64,000 nucleotides of DNA from SAR324 cluster bacterium (GTDB lineage: Bacteria; SAR324; XYD2-FULL-50-16; HCM1). The stretch covers positions 66,690 through 130,689 of the forward strand of contig PUHO01000006.1 in NCBI GenBank assembly GCA_002995645.1, read 5' to 3'. A program made the position numbers and the translations under genes. Positions 38,100 through 46,165 of this stretch are shown one piece after another. The notes beneath the pieces were generated by a model. That model ran no database searches and was not told the origin of the DNA. It worked only from the letters and a program-made list of their open reading frames with translations. Numbering within the stretch: the stretch's first letter is position 1; every line of letters begins with the position of its first letter.

Positions 38100-40552
38100 G
38101 TAACCGCTTTATAATCCCGCACTACTTCAGTTAAAAACGAGGTATCGCAAACCGGCTTCTTGTACTCCCTCCGCAAGCATTTCTCTAGTCGCTTATCTTG
38201 CAAGTTATATTACCCTCTCGCAAACACTGCTTAAAACAATAATAAAGGCGTGCCCTTCCTTCGTTTAGAGTTATAACCCACTCTCATACGAACACTACTT
38301 TAAGCAAGGAAGAGAACCACAATGCAAGCCGTCTTCTTTTACGCCCTCCGCAAGCTCTTCTCTACTCGCTTATCTTGTAAGTTATATTACTCTCTCGCAA
38401 ACACTGCTTTAATCCCTAATGCTATCACTATATAAACTTACTCTATAACCTCGCCTATAAGAGATTGCAGGTTAGTACTATTTTACTTCTTTGTTTTGAT
38501 GTGGAAGAGGGGAAGCTTTATTTATATCATCACTATATAAAGCTATGCTGGAAGTTTAGTTGCCTAGTTTCAGGCTTTGCAAAAGAAAGATCATTCATAA
38601 TGCAAGCCGGCTTCTTTTATAAGCCCCCTGCAATCTCTTTTCTACTCGCTTATCTTGCAAGTTATATTACTTTCTCGCAAATGCTTTTTCAATCAAGACG
38701 TTCACGCTTGCCAGCTTTACTTGCGTCCAATCTCCACACAAGCACTGCTTTAATCTCTATCGCTAGCACTATATAAACTTACTCTATAACCCTGCCTATA
38801 AGAGATTGAAGGTTAGTACTATTTTACTTCTTGCTTTTGATGTGGAAGAGAGGAAGCTTTATTTATATCATCACTATATAAAGCTATGATTGCCTAGTTT
38901 CAGGCGTTGCAAGAGGAAGATAACCGCAAGCCGGCTTCTTTTACGCCCTCCGCAAACTCGTCTCTACTCGCTTATCTTGCAAGTTATATTACTCCCTCGC
39001 AAATGCTTCTCTAGTCGCTTATCTTGTCAGTTATATTACTCTCTCGCAAATGCTTTTTCAGTCAAGGCGTTCACGTTTGCCAGCTTTACTTGCGTCCAAT
39101 CTCCACACAAGCACTATATAAACTTACTCTATAATCTCGCCTATAAGAGATTGCAGGTTAGTACTATTTTACTTCTTTGTTTTGATATGGAAGAGGGGAA
39201 GCTTTATTTATATCATCACTCTATAAAGCTATGATTGCATATTTTCAGGCGTTGCAAAAGGAAGAGAACCGCAATGCAAGCCGGCTTTTTTACGCCCCCT
39301 GCAATCTCTTTTCTACTCGCTTATCTTGCAAGTTATATTACTCTCTCGCAAGCTCTTTTCTAGCCGCTTATCTTGTAAGTTATATTACTCTCTCGCAAGC
39401 TCTTTTCTACTCGCTTATCTTGTAAATTATATTACTCTATCGCAAATGCTTTTTCAGTCAAGGCGTTCACGTTTGCCAGCTTTACTTGCGTCTAATCTCC
39501 CACACTCAAGCACTGCTTTAATCCCTAATGCTATCACTATATAAACTTACTCTATAACCTCGCCTATAATAGATTGAAGGTTAGTACTATTTTACTTCTT
39601 TGTTTTGATATGGAAGAAGGGAAGCTTTATTTATATCATCACTATATAAAGCTATGCTAGAAGTTTGCTTGCCTAGTTTCAGGCTTTGCAAAAGGAAGAG
39701 AACCGCAATGCAAGCCGGCTTCTTTTATAAGCCCCCCCGCAAACTCTTCTCTAATCGCTTATCTTGCAAGTTATATTACTCTCTCGCAAGCACTGCTTTA
39801 ATCTCTAGCACTATATAAACTTACTCTATAACCCCGCCTATAAGAAATTGAAGGTTAGTACTATTTTACTTCTTGCTTTTGATGTGGAAGAGGGGAAGCT
39901 TTATTTATATCATCATAAAGCTATGCTGGTAGTTTGCTTGCCTAGTTTCAAGCGTTGCAAAAGGAAGAGCATTCATAATGCAAGCCGGCTTTTTTACGCC
40001 CTCCGCAAGCACTTCTCTACTCGCTTATCTTGCAAGCTATATTACTCTCTCGCAAACTCTTCTCTAGTCGCTTATCTTGTAAGTTATATTACTCTCTCGC
40101 AAGCACTGCTTTAATCCCTAATGCTAGCACTATATAAACTTACTCTATAACCCCGCCTATAATAGATTGCAGGTTAGTACTATTTTACTTCTTTGTTTTG
40201 ATGTGGAAAAGGGGAAGCTTCATTTATATCATCACTATATAAAGCTATGCTGGTAGTTTGGTTGCCTAGTTTCAGGCTTTGCAAAAGAGAGAGCATCGCA
40301 AGCCGGCTTCTTTTACGCCCTCCGCAAGCTCTTCTCTAGTCGCTTATCTTGCAAGTTATATTACTTTCTCGCAAGCACTGCTTTAATCTCTAGCGCTATC
40401 AGTATATAAACTTACTCTATAACCTCGTCTATAAGAGATTGCAGGTTAGTACTATTTTACTTCTTGGTTTTGATATGGAAGAGGGGAAGCTTTATTTATA
40501 TCATCACTATATAAAGCTATGCTAGGAATTTGGTTGCCTAGTTTCAGGCGTT
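38100..40552. repeat. 2.4-kb satellite-like array of 270-420-bp imperfect units
   Basis: The marker GGTTAGTACTATTTTACTTC recurs at 38470, 38811, 39156, 39579, 39853, 40172 and 40444, so at least seven units of 272 to 423 bases are present, with degenerate half-units before 38470. Each unit has the same modules in order. Most carry the palindrome AAGCCGGCTT, one or more copies of a 47-base module, and a hairpin such as 38514-38544 (AGCTTTATTTATA pairing with TATATAAAGCT). An optional module starting ATGCTTTTTCA is present at 38681, 39050 and 39446. ORFs in it break between units, so I call it non-coding. I found no parent gene in the window. Confidence 0.93.
39306..39446. repeat. Nested 47-bp tandem repeat, three copies
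   Basis: Inside the larger array three direct copies of CTCTTTTCTACTCGCTTATC plus 27 further bases begin at 39306, 39353 and 39400, exactly 47 bases apart. Single or double copies occur in the other units. A 47-base period cannot keep a reading frame. Confidence 0.92.
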
Positions 40553-40554
40553 GC

Positions 40555-40586
40555 AAAAAAATCTTTACTTCTTTGAAGAAACAAAG
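40555..40586 (-). terminator. Rho-independent terminator of the tRNA transcript
   Basis: Read on the minus strand, CTTTGTTTCT pairs with AGAAGTAAAG (ten pairs, two of them G-T) around a TCAA loop, followed by ATTTTTTT. It lies about 75 bases after tRNA-Glu and separates the tRNA genes from the satellite array. Confidence 0.75.
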
Positions 40587-40659
40587 CTTATAACATAGTA
40601 AAATACTACGTAGTAATTGCAAAATAATAAAATGTACGTGGAATGAGCAAGAAAAATTG

Positions 40660-40732
40660 CATCCCCAAGGGGATTCGAACCCCTGCCGTCGCCGTGAAAG
40701 GGCGATGTCCTAGGCCTCTAGACGATGGGGAC
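40660..40732 (-). tRNA. tRNA-Glu (anticodon TTC)
   Basis: The minus strand starts GTCCCCATCGTCTAGAGGCC and has a complete cloverleaf very close to E. coli tRNA-Glu, with anticodon TTC at 40696-40698 and T-loop GGTTCGAATCC. The acceptor stem ends in a G1-T72 wobble pair. The discriminator is G and the terminal CCA is not encoded (CAA follows). Confidence 0.96.
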
Positions 40733-40751
40733 ACTATAGCAAGCAGTATAT

Positions 40752-40827
40752 TGGTGAGCCGAGCGGGGATCGAACCCACGACAACCTGATTAAAAGTCAG
40801 ATGCTCTACCAACTGAGCTACCGGCCC
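40752..40827 (-). tRNA. tRNA-Lys (anticodon TTT)
   Basis: The minus strand starts GGGCCGGTAGCTCAGTTGGT and has a complete cloverleaf with anticodon TTT at 40792-40794 and T-loop GGTTCGATCCC. The acceptor stem ends TCGGCTC, followed by discriminator A and an encoded CCA. It is 19 bases upstream of tRNA-Glu and probably cotranscribed with it. Confidence 0.96.
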
Positions 40828-40890
40828 CAACCAATATTTTTTAATTATATACAGATACTTTCTAAATGTCAACTACTTTTTTATCTTTTT

Positions 40891-41919
40891 TTAAACGCCT
40901 AATGTTTGCCCTACAGAACGTAAGTCTTTAGCTGCTTCCATAACGCGTTTAGCCATGCCCTCTTCCGCTTTCTTACTGTAATTACGCGGATCATACACTT
41001 TCTTATTTCCTACTTCGCCTTCTATTTTTAACACCCCGTCATAGTTCTTAAACATATGCTCAACAATCGGTCTAGTATAAGCATATTGCGTATCTGTATC
41101 TACGTTCATCTTAATCACGCCATAATCTAGCGTTTCTTGAATATCCTCTAAACTCGATCCAGAACCGCCGTGAAATACTAAATCCATACGTGCTTGCTCA
41201 CCATATTTTGCCGCAACAGCATCTTGCCCTTCTTTAAGAATTTTAGGGCGTAGTTGCACGTTCCCCGGTTTATATACGCCATGAACGTTGCCAAAAGTAG
41301 CGGCTAACATAAAACGACTACCTACTTGAGATAATTTATCATATACGTATAACATATCGTCTGTTGTAGTATACAATTTATCGGCTGGTAAATGCTCATT
41401 AGAAACGCCGTCTTCTTCTCCACCAACAACGCCGGCTTCCACTTCTAAAATAATATCATTTGCCGCGCATCTACCTAGCAATGCAACAGCTATATCCATA
41501 TTCTTTGTTAAAGTGATTGTGCTGCCGTCAAACATATGAGAATTAAACAAATTAGGTTGCCCTTGCGCTCTTCTTTTTCTTGTTTCTTCTATTAAAACTT
41601 CAACAAAAACAGGAAGTTTCGTTTCAACGCAATGATCCGTATGTAATGCCACATTAATATTATATTTATCGGCAACTAGATGAACGTGTTGCGCTAAAGA
41701 AACAGCGCCAAGTGCCATATCTTTTACTAACGAGCCTGATGCAAATTCGCCGCCGCCAGTTGAAACTTGTATAATGCCGTCGCTTTTTGCTTCAGCTAAA
41801 CCTTGCAAGACTGCATTAATCGTACTTGTTGACGTTATATTAAAGGCAGGCAATGCAAATTTATTCTTTTTTGCCGTATCTAGCATTTTGCAATATTTTT
41901 GATAATCTACAACAGGCAT
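40891..41919 (-). CDS. fba: Class II fructose-bisphosphate aldolase
   Basis: A zinc-dependent glycolytic and gluconeogenic aldolase of 342 residues. Zinc ligands and catalytic residues are visible in ALHTDHC (His93, Asp95, His96), EVEAGVVGGEEDG, FGNVHGVYKPG and VFHGGSGS. Substrate binding is in KMNVDTDTQYAYTRP. Wording such as GNVHGVYKPGNV and DTDTQYAYTRP resembles the actinobacterial-type class II enzymes more than the E. coli one. A strong AAGGAG site precedes the ATG. It stands alone between the TPR gene and the tRNA genes on the same strand. Confidence 0.97.
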   Translation of the reverse strand: MPVVDYQKYCKMLDTAKKNKFALPAFNITSTSTINAVLQGLAEAKSDGIIQVSTGGGEFASGSLVKDMALGAVSLAQHVHLVADKYNINVALHTDHCVETKLPVFVEVLIEETRKRRAQGQPNLFNSHMFDGSTITLTKNMDIAVALLGRCAANDIILEVEAGVVGGEEDGVSNEHLPADKLYTTTDDMLYVYDKLSQVGSRFMLAATFGNVHGVYKPGNVQLRPKILKEGQDAVAAKYGEQARMDLVFHGGSGSSLEDIQETLDYGVIKMNVDTDTQYAYTRPIVEHMFKNYDGVLKIEGEVGNKKVYDPRNYSKKAEEGMAKRVMEAAKDLRSVGQTLGV

Positions 41920-42019
41920 AGTATCTCCTTAAGTAAGTTAATAATTATTCAAATCGATTAAGTATATCATAATATAAAAAAGGTGTCACTTTATTTTATA
42001 TATTTCTCTATTACACTGT

Positions 42020-42050
42020 AAAACCGCCCTCCCTATTTTTTAACGGTTTT
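42020..42050 (-). terminator. Weak candidate terminator after the TPR gene
   Basis: AAAACCG (42020-42026) pairs with CGGTTTT (42044-42050) around a 17-base loop, 18 bases after the TPR stop codon on the minus strand. The stem is short and the T-run lies inside it, so this is uncertain. Confidence 0.3.
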
Positions 42051-42067
42051 ATATGTAAATCTTAAGT

Positions 42068-44944
42068 TTATTGCGCAGGCGAAGGTTGTTTCCCTAAATA
42101 ATCTTTAAATTGCATATTATTTACTAAAATATCTTTTGTTTTACGTACCAAGGGAAGCCACATTGCGTCTTTTCCGTCCGGTCTTTTTAATAAAGCATTT
42201 AATAACGTTAGCGCTTGTTTATTTTGTCCGTATTCCATTAATATTTCTGCTTTATGGTATTTAGCCCAGGGAACTTCTTTTGCCTTTGGATAATAAGCAA
42301 TCGCTTTATCATACGCCTCTAAAGCTTCATGTAAAGATTTTTCTTGGAACAGTAATTCCCCAATAGCATAGAAAGATTCTACAATATAAGGCAAAATATG
42401 TTCTGATTGTAATGGATGTTCATAATTTGACGTTGCTTGTTGGTAAGCGTAAATTGCATTACGATACTTCCCAATACTTTCATAGACTTTAGCTAAAGAA
42501 TACCATGTTTTTGCCACTATTTCTCTATCTAGTAAATTACTTGTGTTTTCATAATCTTTGATAGTTTGGCGATATATATTAATCGTTTTTTCAACTCTAT
42601 CTGGCAATTGCGTTTGCAAGTTAACGTCACCGTACAGTTTTTTAACAATAGGCGTATGCACTGAAATAGGATATTTTTCTATAAAAGAACCGTAAATTTT
42701 TTGCGCTTCCGCATAATTACCAATAGCTTGTTGCGCTCTTCCTTTATTAACTAAAGCAACTTCGCGTAAAGGGGAATCTTTTTGTTCAAGAACTTGATCT
42801 AAATAGGTAATAGCTTGTTTATATAATTTTAGTTGATAATACGAATCAGCGACTTCAAATAGAGGCGCTTCTTTTGAAACGTCCTTTTTTTGAGTCGATG
42901 CATAACTAGATACTAAATTATCTTGGCAAGCATTAGATGCGGTATGGACATAATACCCATTATTATACTTTTCAAACACACCTAGCAATTCCATATATTG
43001 TCTTGTTTTATATAAAGACATTAAATATTCTGTTAATAAACTTTCTTGCTTATCTCGTAAAACAGGATATTTTACATATATATTTGTTGGGTAATCATGG
43101 CAAAATTGTTCCATTGCTTTAAGTGCAAGTCGGTAGTAATGAAACATACCTAACAATAAAGCTTTATGTAGTTTTGCCTTTTCAACAAAAGAAGACAAAG
43201 GATAATTTTTTATAATATAATCATAGATAGCCAACGATTTTTTGAAGGCCTCTTGCGTTGGTGAAATAGCTACTAAATTAGCAATATTCATTTTAGCAAG
43301 TATATAAAAATCAAGGTCTTCTTTTCTTGTAGCTCTTTGGTAGGCAATAATAGCATCTTTATAACGATGTTGTTTTCTTAACATATCGCCAATACGAATC
43401 GAGACAAGGTTGCTAAATTTTTCATCAGGAAACAGCGAGTCGAGCTCTTCATATAGTTCCCTTGCAATACCGTAATTCTCTGTTTGATAATAGGTTTCTG
43501 CAATATGAAATAAAAGAACGGCGTCTGATTTTCTAAATTCAGGATCTAACTTTCTTGCTATAGTAAAACTAAGTTTAGCTTGTTCATAATGCTTTTGTTG
43601 GAACTGTACTTCTCCTAGTTTATAATAAGCAAACGGGACTTGCGGCGAATTACTCACTTGCTGAATAAACTGGGCAAATGCTTCTTCTGCTTTGGCATAG
43701 CGTTTTAACTCTAGTTGAATAATCCCTGTTTCAAAAATAGCTTGTTGCGTAAACGGCGAAGACTCGTAATATTGTCGTAACGTATCAAAATAGGACAACG
43801 CCACTGCATACGATTTAATATCAAAATTAATTTTACCCATATTATAATAGGCTCTTGGCATATCTTCAAAGCCTTTATCTGCTGTTAAAGCGCTTGCAAT
43901 AGCGGCATTATATTCAGAAACAATAAAATCAGCATTAGCTTGGCTTTTGTTTGCTTTTTCTATTTCATAAAAGGAATCGGCAGCTCTAAAGTTAGCGCGC
44001 AACCCTAGTGGAGTATAAGGCGTGTAATTAGATATATTGCGAAAAGCAATTGCCGCTTCTTTGAATTTTCCATTTCTATATAATTCTTCTGCTGTTTGGA
44101 ATTTATTTATAACAAACAAATTTGGTTTTGCTAGTTTATTTTGACTTGCTTGCGCTTGCTGCCTTTTTTCTAGCTCAGCATCTTCCATTGCAACTGTTTT
44201 CTTTGTATTTGAACTTAACGTAATATATAATTGATAGGTTTTATTACTTTTTCTATGTTTAACATTAAGCGTATATATTTCAGGGGCAAACGATATGGAT
44301 AAATATTCTTTTTCTTTTTTCACGGTGAACTTAGACACAATAAGACTTTCCCCGTTAGATTCAACAAATCCTTTTCCAATAGCTCCATTGAGTATATGAA
44401 AACGAATAATACTTCCTTTTCTAGATTTATCGCGAATAAAATTATATTGGAAAGGCTTATCAAAACTAAAGACAAACAATTCTTCTTTAGACTTAATTTC
44501 CCTTGTCATTTCAAGCAAACTAACGCCAGTAAAAGCATTTTTGCCATTAGTGGGAAGAAGAAAACGAAACTCTACGTTCGTGGAATCTTTGCGCTGTGGG
44601 ATTACTTCAAAACGAATATCCGGTGCTTGCAGCCTAATTTGTAGCCACATTTCGGACTCCCCTATTTTGAGCCACTTAACACCGCGTATAGCAGTAGATG
44701 CTATATTTTGCTTCATACGAAAACTAGCGGCAGCACTCGTTTTAAGAAATTTAACAGTAATTACCTGTTCTTCCTTATGACGAACGATTTCAAATAAAGG
44801 TTGTTTAGAGAAATGTAAAATAAGCTGCGTTTGCTCAGGCGTGTTTAGCTCTTGCTGCATATTAATAATATGCGCATCTAAAGCAAAAACAGAAGAGGCA
44901 TAGCACAAAGAAATAGCTAAAAGCGCAATTAGTTTTGTATACAT
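42068..44944 (-). CDS. Large periplasmic TPR protein
   Basis: A 958-residue protein with a signal peptide (cleavage near SSVFALDA, residue 22). The first 220 residues are beta rich (possibly AMIN-like). From about residue 285 to the end there are many tetratricopeptide repeats, for example TAEELYRNGKFKEAAIAFRN, YAVALSYFDTLRQYY and YAKAEEAFAQFIQQV. The pattern resembles BamD/YbgF-like envelope scaffolds but is much longer. It lies between the bactofilin gene and fba with no tight operon link. TPR proteins of this type organise envelope or motility complexes; no partner can be named. Confidence 0.85.
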   Translation of the reverse strand: MYTKLIALLAISLCYASSVFALDAHIINMQQELNTPEQTQLILHFSKQPLFEIVRHKEEQVITVKFLKTSAAASFRMKQNIASTAIRGVKWLKIGESEMWLQIRLQAPDIRFEVIPQRKDSTNVEFRFLLPTNGKNAFTGVSLLEMTREIKSKEELFVFSFDKPFQYNFIRDKSRKGSIIRFHILNGAIGKGFVESNGESLIVSKFTVKKEKEYLSISFAPEIYTLNVKHRKSNKTYQLYITLSSNTKKTVAMEDAELEKRQQAQASQNKLAKPNLFVINKFQTAEELYRNGKFKEAAIAFRNISNYTPYTPLGLRANFRAADSFYEIEKANKSQANADFIVSEYNAAIASALTADKGFEDMPRAYYNMGKINFDIKSYAVALSYFDTLRQYYESSPFTQQAIFETGIIQLELKRYAKAEEAFAQFIQQVSNSPQVPFAYYKLGEVQFQQKHYEQAKLSFTIARKLDPEFRKSDAVLLFHIAETYYQTENYGIARELYEELDSLFPDEKFSNLVSIRIGDMLRKQHRYKDAIIAYQRATRKEDLDFYILAKMNIANLVAISPTQEAFKKSLAIYDYIIKNYPLSSFVEKAKLHKALLLGMFHYYRLALKAMEQFCHDYPTNIYVKYPVLRDKQESLLTEYLMSLYKTRQYMELLGVFEKYNNGYYVHTASNACQDNLVSSYASTQKKDVSKEAPLFEVADSYYQLKLYKQAITYLDQVLEQKDSPLREVALVNKGRAQQAIGNYAEAQKIYGSFIEKYPISVHTPIVKKLYGDVNLQTQLPDRVEKTINIYRQTIKDYENTSNLLDREIVAKTWYSLAKVYESIGKYRNAIYAYQQATSNYEHPLQSEHILPYIVESFYAIGELLFQEKSLHEALEAYDKAIAYYPKAKEVPWAKYHKAEILMEYGQNKQALTLLNALLKRPDGKDAMWLPLVRKTKDILVNNMQFKDYLGKQPSPAQ

Positions 44945-45047
44945 AACAGTAAAATAAAAACCTTTTTAAATATACTAAAGTCTATGTTTTATAAAGCAAA
45001 AGTCACGCCCTTTTTAACAAACAAGACAAATAAACTATATTATTTTA

Positions 45048-45467
45048 TTATAAAGAAAAGTTTTTATATTCTTGATAGGAATAGCTAAACGGAACAGAAC
45101 GAAATTGTTCTTTTTTGTGAGGCGTCCAATCTTTTAGGGAAATACATTCACCTTGGAATTTCCCATCTGATTCGACAATAAAATTACTTGTGTAAACAAT
45201 ACCTTTGAGGCTAGCCGCAGGCTGGATATGTAAACACTCAATAGCTTTAATGCTACCTTCCATTTGCCCGGCAATAATAACGTGATTTGCTAAGATTTCA
45301 GCTTCCACAACGGCATCACTGCCTATCATTACAATATCCTTATCCCCGCCGCCTTGAATAGTACCTTGAAAGTACCCGTCAATACGAAAAATACCAGTAA
45401 AGTTAATCGTACCTGCAAAGCTACTATCTTTCCCCAAAATACCGTTTAAATTAGACCGGGATATCAT
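45048..45467 (-). CDS. Bactofilin
   Basis: A 139-residue cytoskeletal protein with the beta-helical bactofilin domain. Landmarks are SSFAGTINFTGIFRIDGYFQGTI near the N-terminus and repeating turns such as VVEAEILANHVIIAGQMEGSI and HIQPAASLKGIVYT. Bactofilins polymerise without nucleotide and place cell-wall enzymes. It begins one base after the preceding membrane-protein gene, so the two are coupled, and it is the last gene of a gatA-pheS-pheT-membrane protein-bactofilin run. An M23 peptidase that could be a client is at 19562. Confidence 0.93.
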   Translation of the reverse strand: MISRSNLNGILGKDSSFAGTINFTGIFRIDGYFQGTIQGGGDKDIVMIGSDAVVEAEILANHVIIAGQMEGSIKAIECLHIQPAASLKGIVYTSNFIVESDGKFQGECISLKDWTPHKKEQFRSVPFSYSYQEYKNFSL

Positions 45468-45468
45468 A

Positions 45469-46143
45469 TTAAATCTGCACCGCTTCTTTAAGTGGAATAC
45501 GTCGTTTTAAAACGACACTTCCTTTATAAGTATAAGCAAATATCATAGCTTCTTCATAAGCATCAAGGTCATTAGGGACTTCAAACTTAGCTTGGAAGTT
45601 TTTAGATACGTTTTTAGCAAGCCAGTAATTTTTACCATGTTTATAATTGGTAGGATAGCCGTTAGAAGAAACGGAAAAATTCTCTTTACTAAAGTATTCC
45701 GGTTTGCCGCCTGTTCGTTTTACTAACATAACAAAAAGATAGCCACCAACAGCATGGCGAACACTAGAAGTGTTTTTTATACCAAAATTAATTTTAACTT
45801 GATTTTTATCATGAGAAACAGATAAATGCTCTAATGCAAGAGCTAATTTGTTTTCTTCTTCTACATTGATTATTTTAGGCGCTTTCCAAAAAAACGACTC
45901 TGTTTTTAATGATTGTTTTGCTTCTATAACATTTTCTGTTTTCGTGTGTTTAGTAAGCAACTGATGTTTTAACGCAGTAATATTATTTTTTTGTATAAAA
46001 AAAGAAATACAAAAAAAGCCTAATGCTAAAATAAGAATAAACCCAAAGAAAGCAATAGTATAAATTATACTAGGTTTAAGAGAAAAAGACAAAGAATGAG
46101 TCTTGCCTCCGGTGATAACAACATGATAATTGGAATTTTGCAT
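45469..46143 (-). CDS. Bitopic membrane protein coupled to bactofilin
   Basis: A 224-residue protein. The first 24 residues form a short strand-like region (NYHVVITGGKTHSLSFSLK), then one membrane helix (about 27-50) leads to a short helical linker. A periplasmic beta domain follows (about 105-220, with VKINFGIKNTSSVRHAVGGY and KNYWLAKNVSKNFQAKFEVP). The N-terminal design is the same as in the M23 peptidase at 19562, but the peptidase domain is absent. One base separates it from the bactofilin start. It probably anchors or senses bactofilin at the membrane, which is inference. Confidence 0.75.
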   Translation of the reverse strand: MQNSNYHVVITGGKTHSLSFSLKPSIIYTIAFFGFILILALGFFCISFFIQKNNITALKHQLLTKHTKTENVIEAKQSLKTESFFWKAPKIINVEEENKLALALEHLSVSHDKNQVKINFGIKNTSSVRHAVGGYLFVMLVKRTGGKPEYFSKENFSVSSNGYPTNYKHGKNYWLAKNVSKNFQAKFEVPNDLDAYEEAMIFAYTYKGSVVLKRRIPLKEAVQI

Positions 46144-46165
46144 GTCCTAAAATAAATTAATAAAA

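Noticed and set aside
38465..40114. Several plus-strand ORFs of 64-114 codons in the satellite array
   Set aside because: They exist because the same repeat modules are open in places. Frames differ between units, and the 47-base module shifts the frame, so coding is not supported.
28008..40552. Assembly error as the explanation of the arrays
   Set aside because: Copies carry distinct substitutions and deletions, which a simple assembly stutter would not create, although copy number could still be miscounted.
40606..40872. An 88-codon minus-strand ORF
   Set aside because: It runs through both tRNA genes, and the GPVAQLVEH and VVGSIPA wording is the well-known false ORF produced by tRNA sequence.
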